Assembly: GCA_030625465.1 (NCBI GenBank)
Contig: DAOUQS010000156.1
Location: forward strand, 1 to 5,019
Length of the DNA stretch: 5,019 bases
Origin: Amylibacter sp.
Lineage (GTDB): Bacteria; Pseudomonadota; Alphaproteobacteria; Rhodobacterales; Rhodobacteraceae
Direction of reading: 5' to 3'
Positions within the stretch are counted from its first letter, which is position 1; each line of letters opens with the position of its first letter. A model generated the notes under the pieces. It saw only the letters and a program-made list of their open reading frames with translations. It was not told where the DNA came from and did no database searches. A program made the translations under genes and the position numbers. This document shows positions 1-5,019 of the stretch, piece after piece.

Positions 1-63
1 GTCAATAATCCGCGTGAAATGACCTATGATGCGGCTTTGGCGATCTATACCGCAGCCTTATAG
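1..63 (+). CDS. C-terminal end of an unidentified protein (partial, 5' end outside window)
   Basis: Frame 1 of the + strand is open from the first base to a TAG at 61-63 and encodes 20 residues (VNNPREMTYDAALAIYTAAL). The other two forward frames close within this stretch, and the only long minus-strand alternative has unusual composition. The tail looks like an amphipathic helix at the end of a soluble protein (alternating Ala/Leu/Ile with Asp/Tyr). I do not recognise the family and the fragment is too short to name. If real, the gene converges on ptsP, which would explain why the next 320 bases hold no gene but do hold structured DNA. The main alternative is chance openness, since only 20 codons are visible. 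Confidence 0.5.
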   Translation, partial: VNNPREMTYDAALAIYTAAL

Positions 64-116
64 GGTACAACACCGAACGCCCCCCTAACAAACCCTTCAC
101 CCTTGCAAGTGTATAA

Positions 117-158
117 CGCCCTTGCTAGCAAAAGTAGTTCACGGGTTTTCAAAGGGCG
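117..158. repeat. Inverted repeat cgccctt/aagggcg with 28-nt spacer
   Basis: Positions 117-123 (cgccctt) and 152-158 (aagggcg) are exact reverse complements. The spacer includes the 10-bp palindrome at 122-131, which overlaps the left arm, and an aaaa/tttt pair that could extend the structure internally. The two foldings (outer stem or inner palindrome) are mutually exclusive. No U-tract follows. The role is unknown. Confidence 0.35.
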
Positions 159-188
159 GGTAACAGCGCCAAATGCGAAAGCCACCAG

Positions 189-200
189 ACTTACGTAAGT
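189..200. repeat. Perfect 12-bp palindrome acttacgtaagt
   Basis: The 12 bases are identical to their own reverse complement. With no spacer this resembles a dimeric DNA-binding-protein site more than a stable RNA hairpin. It sits one base before the larger hairpin at 202-228. I recognise no regulator consensus. Confidence 0.4.
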
Positions 201-201
201 A

Positions 202-228
202 GGCGTTTCGATCAAAAATCGAAACACC
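202..228. repeat. Hairpin with perfect 8-bp core (gtttcgat/atcgaaac)
   Basis: The arms 205-212 (gtttcgat) and 218-225 (atcgaaac) are perfectly complementary around a 5-nt loop. Two further G-C pairs (202/228, 203/227) add to the stem across position 204/226. That position is C/A in a + transcript but a G-U wobble in a minus transcript, so the minus RNA would form a continuous 11-bp stem. No T-run follows on either strand, so it is not a classic terminator. It could be part of a structured RNA, a roadblock or a protein-binding site. Confidence 0.45.
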
Positions 229-274
229 ATAGGTGCAGAGATTAAAACCTCTGTTCGGCCATATAGCTACAATC

Positions 275-286
275 GGCAGGCCTGCC
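275..286. repeat. Perfect 12-bp palindrome ggcaggcctgcc
   Basis: A GC-rich self-complementary 12-mer, followed by ttcctt in the + direction. It could act as a weak terminator-like hairpin for the left-hand gene, but the stem would need a GGCC loop and the following tract is only moderately T-rich, so I do not call it a terminator. Confidence 0.35.
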
Positions 287-317
287 TTCCTTATAACGTA
301 CAGACCCTAATGAAATG

Positions 318-349
318 TAAAACCCCGCCACCCAGATAGGGCGACGGGG
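318..349 (-). terminator. Rho-independent terminator of the lysC-ptsP transcript
   Basis: Read on the minus strand, arms at 349-339 and 333-323 form an 11-bp GC-rich stem around a 5-nt loop, followed directly by TTTT (322-319). Two positions of the stem are G-U wobbles in minus RNA but C/A mismatches in + RNA, so the structure is built for minus-strand transcripts. It lies 37 nt beyond the ptsP stop codon, where the transcript should end. The + side of the stem has no U-tract, so it is probably unidirectional. Confidence 0.85.
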
Positions 350-361
350 CAAAAGGCGTGG

Positions 362-382
362 TCACAGTATAAATAACTGTAA
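362..382 (-). repeat. Short hairpin in the ptsP 3' untranslated region
   Basis: On the minus strand, 382-376 (ttacagt) pairs with 368-362 (actgtga) as seven pairs including one G-U, with an AT-rich 7-nt loop. It lies between the ptsP stop and the terminator. It is AT-rich and weak, and could be incidental or help protect the 3' end. Confidence 0.3.
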
Positions 383-386
383 TACC

Positions 387-2627
387 TTACCGGTCGTTCA
401 GCCACTTCACCACAGCACCGCGTACCGATTGCTGGCCTGATGCGCGGGCTTCATTGATCACGTCGCGGGCCTCTTCCAGATTGGTCTTGCGCAGCATATG
501 TTTCACCGGGCCGATAGAGGCCGGACGCATCGACAGATTGCGCAGCCCCATGGCCACGAAACACAGCGCCTCGATCGGGCGACCAGCGTCTTCACCGCAA
601 AAACTGACAGGGGTTTCGAACAGGTCACACCTTGCCGCGATTTGTTCGATAAAGGTCAGAAAACTGACGTTCAGCGTATCATAACGGCGGCGCACGCGTT
701 CGTTTTCACGGTCGGCGGCATAGAAAAACTGTTTCAGGTCATTGCCGCCAATGGAAATAAAGTCGCACATCTCGAAGAACTGGTCGGGTGCAAATGCCAA
801 GCTGGGGGTTTCCAGCATGGCCCCGACCTTGATCTCGCTTGGGACGATATGGCCCAGCCGTTTTTCATTTTCCAGCACCTTGTCCAGCATGGCTTTGGCT
901 GCACGAAATTCATCGAATTGCGCCACAAACGGGAACATCACCCGCAACGGGCGTCCGTTGGCCGCGCGCATGAAAGCTTGCAATTGCATGCTCATCACAC
1001 CCTTTTTATCCAGACCCACACGAATGGCGCGCCAGCCCATGGCAGGGTTGGGTTCATCTTCGGGCTGCAGGTACGGCAGAACTTTATCCGAGCCGATATC
1101 CAACGTGCGAAAATTCACCGGCTTGCCGTCGGCGGCTTCAAACACGCGGGCATATAGTTCCGCCAGATCAGAGCGTTTGGGCATCGAGTTGCGCAATAGG
1201 AATTGCAGCTCGGTGCGAAACAGGCCAACCCCTTCGGCGCCGGAACTGATCAGGCTTGGCAGATCAGCCATCAGGCCTGCGTTCATCTGCATGCCGACCC
1301 TGACACCGTCCAGTGTCACTGCGGGCTCTGTGCGTATAGCGGCGTATTTTTGTTGTGCTTTGGCCAGCATCGCGATCTTGTCTTTGAAGGCCGCGACAAC
1401 AGTGTCGTCCGCGCGCAAATGCACCACGCCCTGGTCGCCATCAACCAGTATTTCGTCGCCGTTAAGGGCCTCGCGGGTGATATTGTCGGCGTGGATCACC
1501 ATCGGGATCGCCCATGCGCGTGCAATGATCGTCGCGTGTGACCCGACCGAGCCGTTTTCCAGCACCAGCCCCTTAATGTTCTTGCCATACTCCAGCAACT
1601 CGGCAGGGCCGATATTACTGGCAACAAGTATCGCATTGTCAGGCACCTTGTCGCTGGCGGCACGTCCCTGTCCGGTTAGCAACCGCAACAGACGATTGGA
1701 CAGATCATCCAGATCGTGCAGCCGTTCGCGCAGGTAGGGGTCAGGCACGCGCGACATGCGCGCACGCGTTGCAGATTGTTCCTTTTCCACCGCAACTGCG
1801 GCGGACAGGCCGCTGTCGATATTGGCTTCCAGCCGCGATACCCAGCCGCGTGAATTGGCGAACATCCGGTAGGCTTCCATCACCTCTTGTTGTTCCTTGC
1901 CTGCGGACTGGCTGGCATTCAGCAGATCGTTCACATTCAGGCGCAACTGGTCGATTGCCTCGCGCAGGTGTTTTTTCTCTATTTCGGGGTCATCGGCAAC
2001 CGGGTTTGTGATGACGATTTTAGGGTTGTGAAGTAAAACAACACCGCGTGCGGCACCTTCTTGTGCCGCTCCGCCCTTGAACAGGTGCGCCCGTTGGTGG
2101 GGGGCGGTCATTGCCTCGCCTTCGCCGGTAAAGGCGCCCAGCTCTTTCATTTCGGCGATCACCATGGCGACGACTTCCAACGCGTAAACCTCGTCGTCGT
2201 CGTATTTGCGCATGTCTTTGTTCTGGACCACCAGAACGCCCAAAACCTCACCCAGACGCTGAATAGGCACGCCCAGAAATGAGGAATACAATTCCTCACC
2301 GGTTTCTGGCATGTACTGAAAGCCCTTGGTCTGGGGTGCATTTTCGGTGTTGATCGGTGCGGCCTGTTTGGCCACGCGCCCGACCAGCCCTTCACCCACA
2401 CGCAAGCGTGTCTGGTGAACCGCTGACTTGTTCAGACCTTCGGTTGCACAAAGTTCCAGTGTTTGGCGGTCAGGGCGCAGATATACAGAGCAGACCTGTG
2501 CCTCCATGCTTTCAGAGACAAGCACGGTGATGTGATCCAGCCGTTCCTGACCGTCACCGTCTTCCGCCAGCGTGTCACGCAATCTTTGCAGAAGTGTTCT
2601 TGATGTCGCGCCGCTTTTCTGGGCCAT
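387..2627 (-). CDS. ptsP: PEP-protein phosphotransferase of the nitrogen PTS (enzyme I-Ntr)
   Basis: Encodes 746 residues, the usual length for EI-Ntr. This cytoplasmic enzyme autophosphorylates from PEP and passes phosphate to NPr and then EIIA-Ntr, a regulatory chain that does not import sugar. Domains in order: a GAF sensor (about 20-160); an HPr-binding helical and phosphohistidine domain (about 195-410) with active-site His364 in GSHATIIAR; and a PEP-binding TIM barrel (about 430-715). The barrel shows Arg471 (LFRTE), Arg507 (FRTLDIGSDK), metal ligands Glu606 and Asp630 (GGNDL), Arg640 and the conserved Cys677 (SFCGED). All catalytic residues I know to check are present, so it should be active. 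In studied relatives the GAF domain binds glutamine and restrains phosphorylation; that is family knowledge. The ATG is chosen because an AAGGGA-like ribosome site precedes it and homologues start similarly. It lies 8 nt after lysC and is probably translationally coupled. An intrinsic terminator follows. Confidence 0.96.
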   Translation of the reverse strand: MAQKSGATSRTLLQRLRDTLAEDGDGQERLDHITVLVSESMEAQVCSVYLRPDRQTLELCATEGLNKSAVHQTRLRVGEGLVGRVAKQAAPINTENAPQTKGFQYMPETGEELYSSFLGVPIQRLGEVLGVLVVQNKDMRKYDDDEVYALEVVAMVIAEMKELGAFTGEGEAMTAPHQRAHLFKGGAAQEGAARGVVLLHNPKIVITNPVADDPEIEKKHLREAIDQLRLNVNDLLNASQSAGKEQQEVMEAYRMFANSRGWVSRLEANIDSGLSAAVAVEKEQSATRARMSRVPDPYLRERLHDLDDLSNRLLRLLTGQGRAASDKVPDNAILVASNIGPAELLEYGKNIKGLVLENGSVGSHATIIARAWAIPMVIHADNITREALNGDEILVDGDQGVVHLRADDTVVAAFKDKIAMLAKAQQKYAAIRTEPAVTLDGVRVGMQMNAGLMADLPSLISSGAEGVGLFRTELQFLLRNSMPKRSDLAELYARVFEAADGKPVNFRTLDIGSDKVLPYLQPEDEPNPAMGWRAIRVGLDKKGVMSMQLQAFMRAANGRPLRVMFPFVAQFDEFRAAKAMLDKVLENEKRLGHIVPSEIKVGAMLETPSLAFAPDQFFEMCDFISIGGNDLKQFFYAADRENERVRRRYDTLNVSFLTFIEQIAARCDLFETPVSFCGEDAGRPIEALCFVAMGLRNLSMRPASIGPVKHMLRKTNLEEARDVINEARASGQQSVRGAVVKWLNDR

Positions 2628-2631
2628 AAAA

Positions 2632-2638
2632 TCCCTTA
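2632..2638 (-). promoter_or_regulatory. ptsP ribosome binding site overlapping the lysC stop codon
   Basis: On the minus strand the lysC stop TAA (2638-2636) runs into GGGA, giving a TAAGGGA Shine-Dalgarno-like site followed by TTTT and the ptsP ATG at 2627. Ribosomes finishing lysC would stop directly on the ptsP initiation site, which argues for coupled translation. Confidence 0.6.
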
Positions 2639-3889
2639 CGCTGCTTTTTCTAATTCAAAAGCATCATGCAATGCGCGGACCGCTAATTCCATGTATTTCC
2701 GGTCAACCAGTACAGATATTTTGATCTCGGAGGTTGTGATGATCTGAATATTCACACCTTCATCCGCCAGAATTCCGAACATTTTTCCTGCAACACCGGC
2801 TTGCGAACGCATACCGTTGCCGACGATAGATATCTTTGCGACATTGGGATCGTTCAGCAATGCGCGGTAATTCAGCTCGCCTTCTTTTTGGGCTTGTGCA
2901 AGCGCGCTTTCGGCCAATGCAATCTGGTCGGTCGGGCAGGAAAATGTCATATCCGTGCGCCCGTCATCCGAAATATTCTGCACGATCATGTCCACATTCA
3001 CACCCGCATCCGCAAGCGGGCGGAAAATCGCTGCCGCCACACCGGGGCGGTCGGCTACGGACACCAAAGTCATTTTGGCCTCGTCGCGTGAATACGCCAC
3101 GCCCTTTACCACACGAATATTTTCCACAATGTCCTCTTCCTGACACACCAATGTGCCAACGTTTTCCGATATATCGTCCTCGAAGCTTGATAATACCCGT
3201 AAACGCACACGGTAGCTACGCGCCAGTTCAACCGAGCGGGTTTGCAGCACTTTTGCGCCGAGTGATGCCAGTTCCAGCATCTCTTCATAGGATATTCTAT
3301 CTAGCTTGCGCGCTGTGCCGACAATGCGCGGGTCAGTTGTATAAATACCGTCCACATCCGTATAGATGTCACAACGATCAGCCCCAAAGGCTGCCGCGAA
3401 TGCAACCGCAGTTGTGTCAGAACCGCCCCGGCCCAAAGTTGCCGTACGCCCATCCGCCATGACGCCCTGGAACCCGGCCACAACCGCGACTTTGGTTCCA
3501 GCCGCAAAAGAGGCTTCGATGTTTTCGCTGGGGATTGCATCAATGCGCGCGCCTTCGTGGTGGCCGGTGCATTTCACCGGCACTTGCCAACCTTGCCAGC
3601 TGCGCGCTGGCACACCCATTTCCTGCAAACGCAAAGCCAGCAGGCCGGATGTGATATTTTCACCCGAGGACACGACCGCGTCATATTCTGCCTTGTCATG
3701 CAGCCCCGTGGCAGGCGCGCTGCCTTTAACAAAGCCCACCAATTCATTGGTTTTGCCCGACATGGCCGATACGATCACGATCACCTCGTTGCCGTTATCA
3801 ACCTCTTGGCGCACCTTGCCAGCCGCATTCGCGATCTTGTCCAGATCCGCCACCGAGGTGCCGCCAAATTTCATCACGATGCGCGACAT
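2636..3889 (-). CDS. lysC: Aspartate kinase, feedback-regulated, monofunctional
   Basis: Encodes 417 residues. It phosphorylates L-aspartate with ATP to 4-aspartyl phosphate, the first step to lysine, diaminopimelate, threonine and methionine. The N-terminal amino-acid-kinase domain shows KFGGTSV (7-13), SSGEN (74-78), TLGRGGSDTTA (151-161) and DIYTDVDGIYTTDPR (174-188). The C-terminal part carries two ACT domains (about 265-340 and 345-417), with MIVQN (301-305) and GNGMRSQAGVAGKMF (357-371) at the inter-ACT effector surface typical of lysine/threonine-inhibited enzymes. No homoserine dehydrogenase is fused. The frame stays open to a GTG at 3907, but I chose the ATG at 3889: it has GGAA 8 nt upstream and puts the KFGGTSV motif at the usual distance from the start. 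It is the first gene of the lysC-ptsP pair. No lysine riboswitch fits in the short leader. Confidence 0.96.
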   Translation of the reverse strand: MSRIVMKFGGTSVADLDKIANAAGKVRQEVDNGNEVIVIVSAMSGKTNELVGFVKGSAPATGLHDKAEYDAVVSSGENITSGLLALRLQEMGVPARSWQGWQVPVKCTGHHEGARIDAIPSENIEASFAAGTKVAVVAGFQGVMADGRTATLGRGGSDTTAVAFAAAFGADRCDIYTDVDGIYTTDPRIVGTARKLDRISYEEMLELASLGAKVLQTRSVELARSYRVRLRVLSSFEDDISENVGTLVCQEEDIVENIRVVKGVAYSRDEAKMTLVSVADRPGVAAAIFRPLADAGVNVDMIVQNISDDGRTDMTFSCPTDQIALAESALAQAQKEGELNYRALLNDPNVAKISIVGNGMRSQAGVAGKMFGILADEGVNIQIITTSEIKISVLVDRKYMELAVRALHDAFELEKAA

Positions 3890-3897
3890 TTTATCTA

Positions 3898-3901
3898 TTC
3901 C
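3898..3901 (-). promoter_or_regulatory. lysC ribosome binding site
   Basis: GGAA on the minus strand lies 8 nt before the ATG at 3889. The upstream in-frame GTG at 3907 lacks such a site and would add only six residues not typical of the family. This decides the start. Confidence 0.5.
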
Positions 3902-3925
3902 ATGCACAAGTATTATTCTGCGGGT

Positions 3926-3954
3926 TTAATACGCGGGATAGGGGGAGGGGGCAA
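3926..3954 (-). promoter_or_regulatory. Candidate sigma-70-type promoter for lysC-ptsP
   Basis: On the minus strand TTGCCC (3954-3949) and TATTAA (3931-3926) are separated by exactly 17 bases. Each hexamer matches the consensus at four of six positions. It would start transcription near 3919 and give a leader of about 30 nt. The spacer is almost pure C/G because it holds the G-run array described separately. Predicted by eye only. Confidence 0.35.
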
Positions 3955-3957
3955 GGG
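3935..3957 (+). other. G-quadruplex-type G-run array in the lysC upstream region
   Basis: The + strand shows four G-runs in the pattern G3-N3-G5-N1-G5-N3-G3 (3935-3937, 3941-3945, 3947-3951, 3955-3957), satisfying the standard three-tetrad quadruplex pattern with short loops. A fifth GGG lies nearby at 3922-3924. The G-rich strand is the template strand for lysC and overlaps the candidate -35/-10 spacer. Whether it folds in the cell is not known. Confidence 0.6.
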
Positions 3958-4075
3958 TAATGAAACAGAAGGGCGTTTGCATACTGGCAAAAATAGAAAG
4001 ACCACTTCAGGAAAAAACACACAGTTATCGGCTTCAACTTGTCCTTGGGTTTGCTTTTACTTACACTGGAATACA

Positions 4076-4089
4076 CAGATGATTATCTG
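4076..4089. repeat. Small inverted repeat cagat-gatt-atctg
   Basis: 5-bp arms (4076-4080, 4085-4089) with a 4-nt loop, upstream of the glycosyltransferase. It could be half of an operator or chance in AT-rich DNA. Confidence 0.2.
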
Positions 4090-4137
4090 CGTCTAAATGT
4101 GATATATTTTAAATAAATGATAGCGAGATGTGATTGA

Positions 4138-5016
4138 ATGGCTCTAATATCGGTTATTTCTCCCACCTACCAACTTATTGATACTGGCCGCCGTGAATTC
4201 TTTGCACAAGCGTTTGCATCTTTGCACGGCCAGAAAAACTGTGAGTTTGAACATATTATAGTTGATGGCGCCTCTACGGATGGAACTGTCCAGCATATCA
4301 ATAAATTGATAGAAGACCTACCGCTTGATGCGGCACCTGTACGCTTTATTTCCGAACCTGACAGCGGGCTTTATGATGCAATGAATAAGGGTGCCGCCAT
4401 TGCCAAAGGTGACTATTTGGTTTTTTTGATGTCTGATGATTATTTCAATACGCCAGACGCATTGGCGGCCCTTGGGGCCGAAATACGAAAGGGTGGTCAT
4501 GATTATATCTATGGCCGGCAAATTTCACTTGATGAAGCGGGCAACACGCATCTTTGGAAAAATATGTCGCCAACCTTGATACTGAATCAAATGCCTTTTG
4601 GTCATACTTCGATAGCGTTTAGGCGTGATATGCTTATAGCGCTAAAAGGGTATGATACACATTACAATATATGCGCGGATTATGATTTTGTCTTTCGGAT
4701 GATCGGGGCGGGGTACCGTGGAAAACACTTGAAATACCCTATCGGTGTTTTCAGAGCGGGAGGGGTTTCTGGTGATCTTGAACAGGTTAGGTTTGAACAT
4801 ATGAAAATCTGGCGCACGCGGTTGGCTGATTATGTGGATATGGCGGATATCAGCGATAATAAGGTTCTAAACTGGTTGCGGCGGGGTCAGTTTCCTTTGT
4901 GGCTGCTATGGTCAGTGTTCCGCCAATCCAAGACATCTGGCGATTTGAAAAAGGCTTGTATTCACGCGGCTTTTAAGTCTTTGCGGCGCATTGCTAAACC
5001 CCGAAAAAACAGTTAA
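4138..5016 (+). CDS. Family 2 glycosyltransferase (GT-A fold), probable surface-polysaccharide enzyme
   Basis: Complete, 292 residues, ending in TAA three bases before the window edge. It probably transfers a sugar from a nucleotide-sugar donor to a growing cell-surface glycan at the cytoplasmic membrane face; donor and acceptor cannot be read from sequence. Visible family motifs are ISVISPTYQ (4-12), VDGASTDGT (42-50), SEPDSGLYDAMNKG (72-85), the DXD-like metal site SDD (99-101), GHTSIAFRRDM (155-165) and ADYDF (180-184, likely catalytic acidic residues). The pattern recalls WfgS/WcaE-like O-antigen and colanic-acid enzymes. No membrane span is seen, only a hydrophobic patch at 252-261 and a basic tail that could touch the membrane. 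The ATG fits the family N-terminus, but the ribosome site (GCGAG) is weak. The gene is AT-richer than lysC-ptsP (about 40-53% GC in sampled lines) with frequent ata/tta codons, suggesting transfer or a variable glycan locus. Confidence 0.9.
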   Translation: MALISVISPTYQLIDTGRREFFAQAFASLHGQKNCEFEHIIVDGASTDGTVQHINKLIEDLPLDAAPVRFISEPDSGLYDAMNKGAAIAKGDYLVFLMSDDYFNTPDALAALGAEIRKGGHDYIYGRQISLDEAGNTHLWKNMSPTLILNQMPFGHTSIAFRRDMLIALKGYDTHYNICADYDFVFRMIGAGYRGKHLKYPIGVFRAGGVSGDLEQVRFEHMKIWRTRLADYVDMADISDNKVLNWLRRGQFPLWLLWSVFRQSKTSGDLKKACIHAAFKSLRRIAKPRKNS

Positions 5017-5019
5017 ATT

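Larger units (their letters stand above)
64..317. other. Gene-free convergent spacer with dense palindromes
   Basis: No convincing gene lies between the TAG of the left-hand + gene and the ptsP terminator. The stretch is AT-richer than the flanking genes and holds several inverted repeats: cttgcaag (102-109), ttgctagcaa (122-131), a 7-bp repeat pair 117-123/152-158, acttacgtaagt (189-200), a long hairpin (202-228), cagag/ctctg (236-240/249-253) and ggcaggcctgcc (275-286). None is followed by a clear T-run in the + direction, so I cannot name an intrinsic terminator for the left-hand gene. A structured small RNA or regulator-binding sites are possible but unproven. Confidence 0.6.

Noticed and set aside
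45..230. 61-codon minus-strand ORF running through the left spacer
   Set aside because: It overlaps the end of the + strand partial gene antisense, has no ribosome site before its ATG, shows low third-position GC compared with lysC/ptsP, and gives no recognisable domain. Its codons run straight through the palindromes. Probably chance, though it should be rechecked if this spacer proves to be a repeated element.
64..317. tRNA gene or integration site in the left spacer
   Set aside because: I looked for a T-arm (GGTTCGA-type) and an acceptor stem on both strands and found none; gttcgg at 253-258 lacks the supporting stems.
318..349. Bidirectional terminator serving also the left-hand + gene
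   Set aside because: In + RNA two stem positions become C/A mismatches and no U-tract follows, so only the minus direction is supported.
498..1157. 219-codon + strand open frame opposite ptsP
   Set aside because: Antisense shadow of ptsP, rich in His/Gln, with no domain signature and no ribosome site.
742..1737. 331-codon + strand open frame opposite ptsP
   Set aside because: It is an antisense shadow of the strongly conserved ptsP coding sequence. The product is Ser/Arg-rich with no motif, as expected from the reverse of GC-biased codons.
3890..3907. GTG start at 3907 for lysC, adding six residues
   Set aside because: No ribosome site precedes it, the extra residues are not typical of aspartate kinases, and the ATG at 3889 has GGAA at good spacing.
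3890..3925. Lysine riboswitch or attenuator in the lysC leader
   Set aside because: The predicted leader is only about 30 nt, far too short for the lysine riboswitch, and no leader peptide with Lys/Thr codons or terminator hairpin is visible.
3891..4076. 61-codon minus-strand ORF upstream of lysC
   Set aside because: It covers the candidate lysC promoter, has no family resemblance, and is a Lys/Pro/Cys-rich low-complexity product. The region is better explained as regulatory DNA.
3366..4096. Two long + strand open frames opposite lysC (3366-3929 and 3557-4096)
   Set aside because: Both are mostly antisense to the conserved lysC kinase domain; composition is that of a shadow frame.

Overview
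The window looks like an alphaproteobacterial chromosome segment, most likely Rhodobacterales (Roseobacter-like). This rests on the sequence character of the lysC and ptsP products and on the tight lysC-ptsP pair, an arrangement I know from Alphaproteobacteria. GC is moderate: roughly 50-60% in most of the coding lines I counted by eye in those two genes. The assignment is recall plus inference, not a database result.

Layout: positions 1-63 are the last 20 codons of an unidentified + strand gene. Positions 64-386 form a gene-free convergent spacer. It is rich in perfect palindromes and ends in a good intrinsic terminator facing ptsP. Positions 387-3889 hold two minus-strand genes read leftward: lysC (aspartate kinase) first, then ptsP (enzyme I-Ntr of the nitrogen phosphotransferase system). 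They are separated by 8 nt, and the ptsP ribosome binding site overlaps the lysC stop codon. Positions 3890-4137 form a divergent, partly AT-rich spacer with a candidate lysC promoter, a G-quadruplex-type G-run array lying across that promoter, and short inverted and direct repeats. Positions 4138-5016 encode a complete family 2 glycosyltransferase on the + strand, noticeably richer in A+T than lysC-ptsP.

Functionally, lysC makes aspartyl phosphate, the entry to Lys/Thr/Met/diaminopimelate synthesis, and carries paired ACT domains for amino-acid feedback. PtsP draws phosphate from PEP into the regulatory PTS-Ntr chain and has a GAF domain that senses nitrogen status in studied relatives. Co-transcription would link aspartate-family synthesis to a nitrogen/carbon signal. 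The glycosyltransferase probably belongs to a cell-surface polysaccharide function and is unrelated to the operon.

I found no convincing new system, mobile element, CRISPR array, tRNA or rRNA. The parts worth a second look are the two intergenic regions and the compositionally distinct glycosyltransferase.
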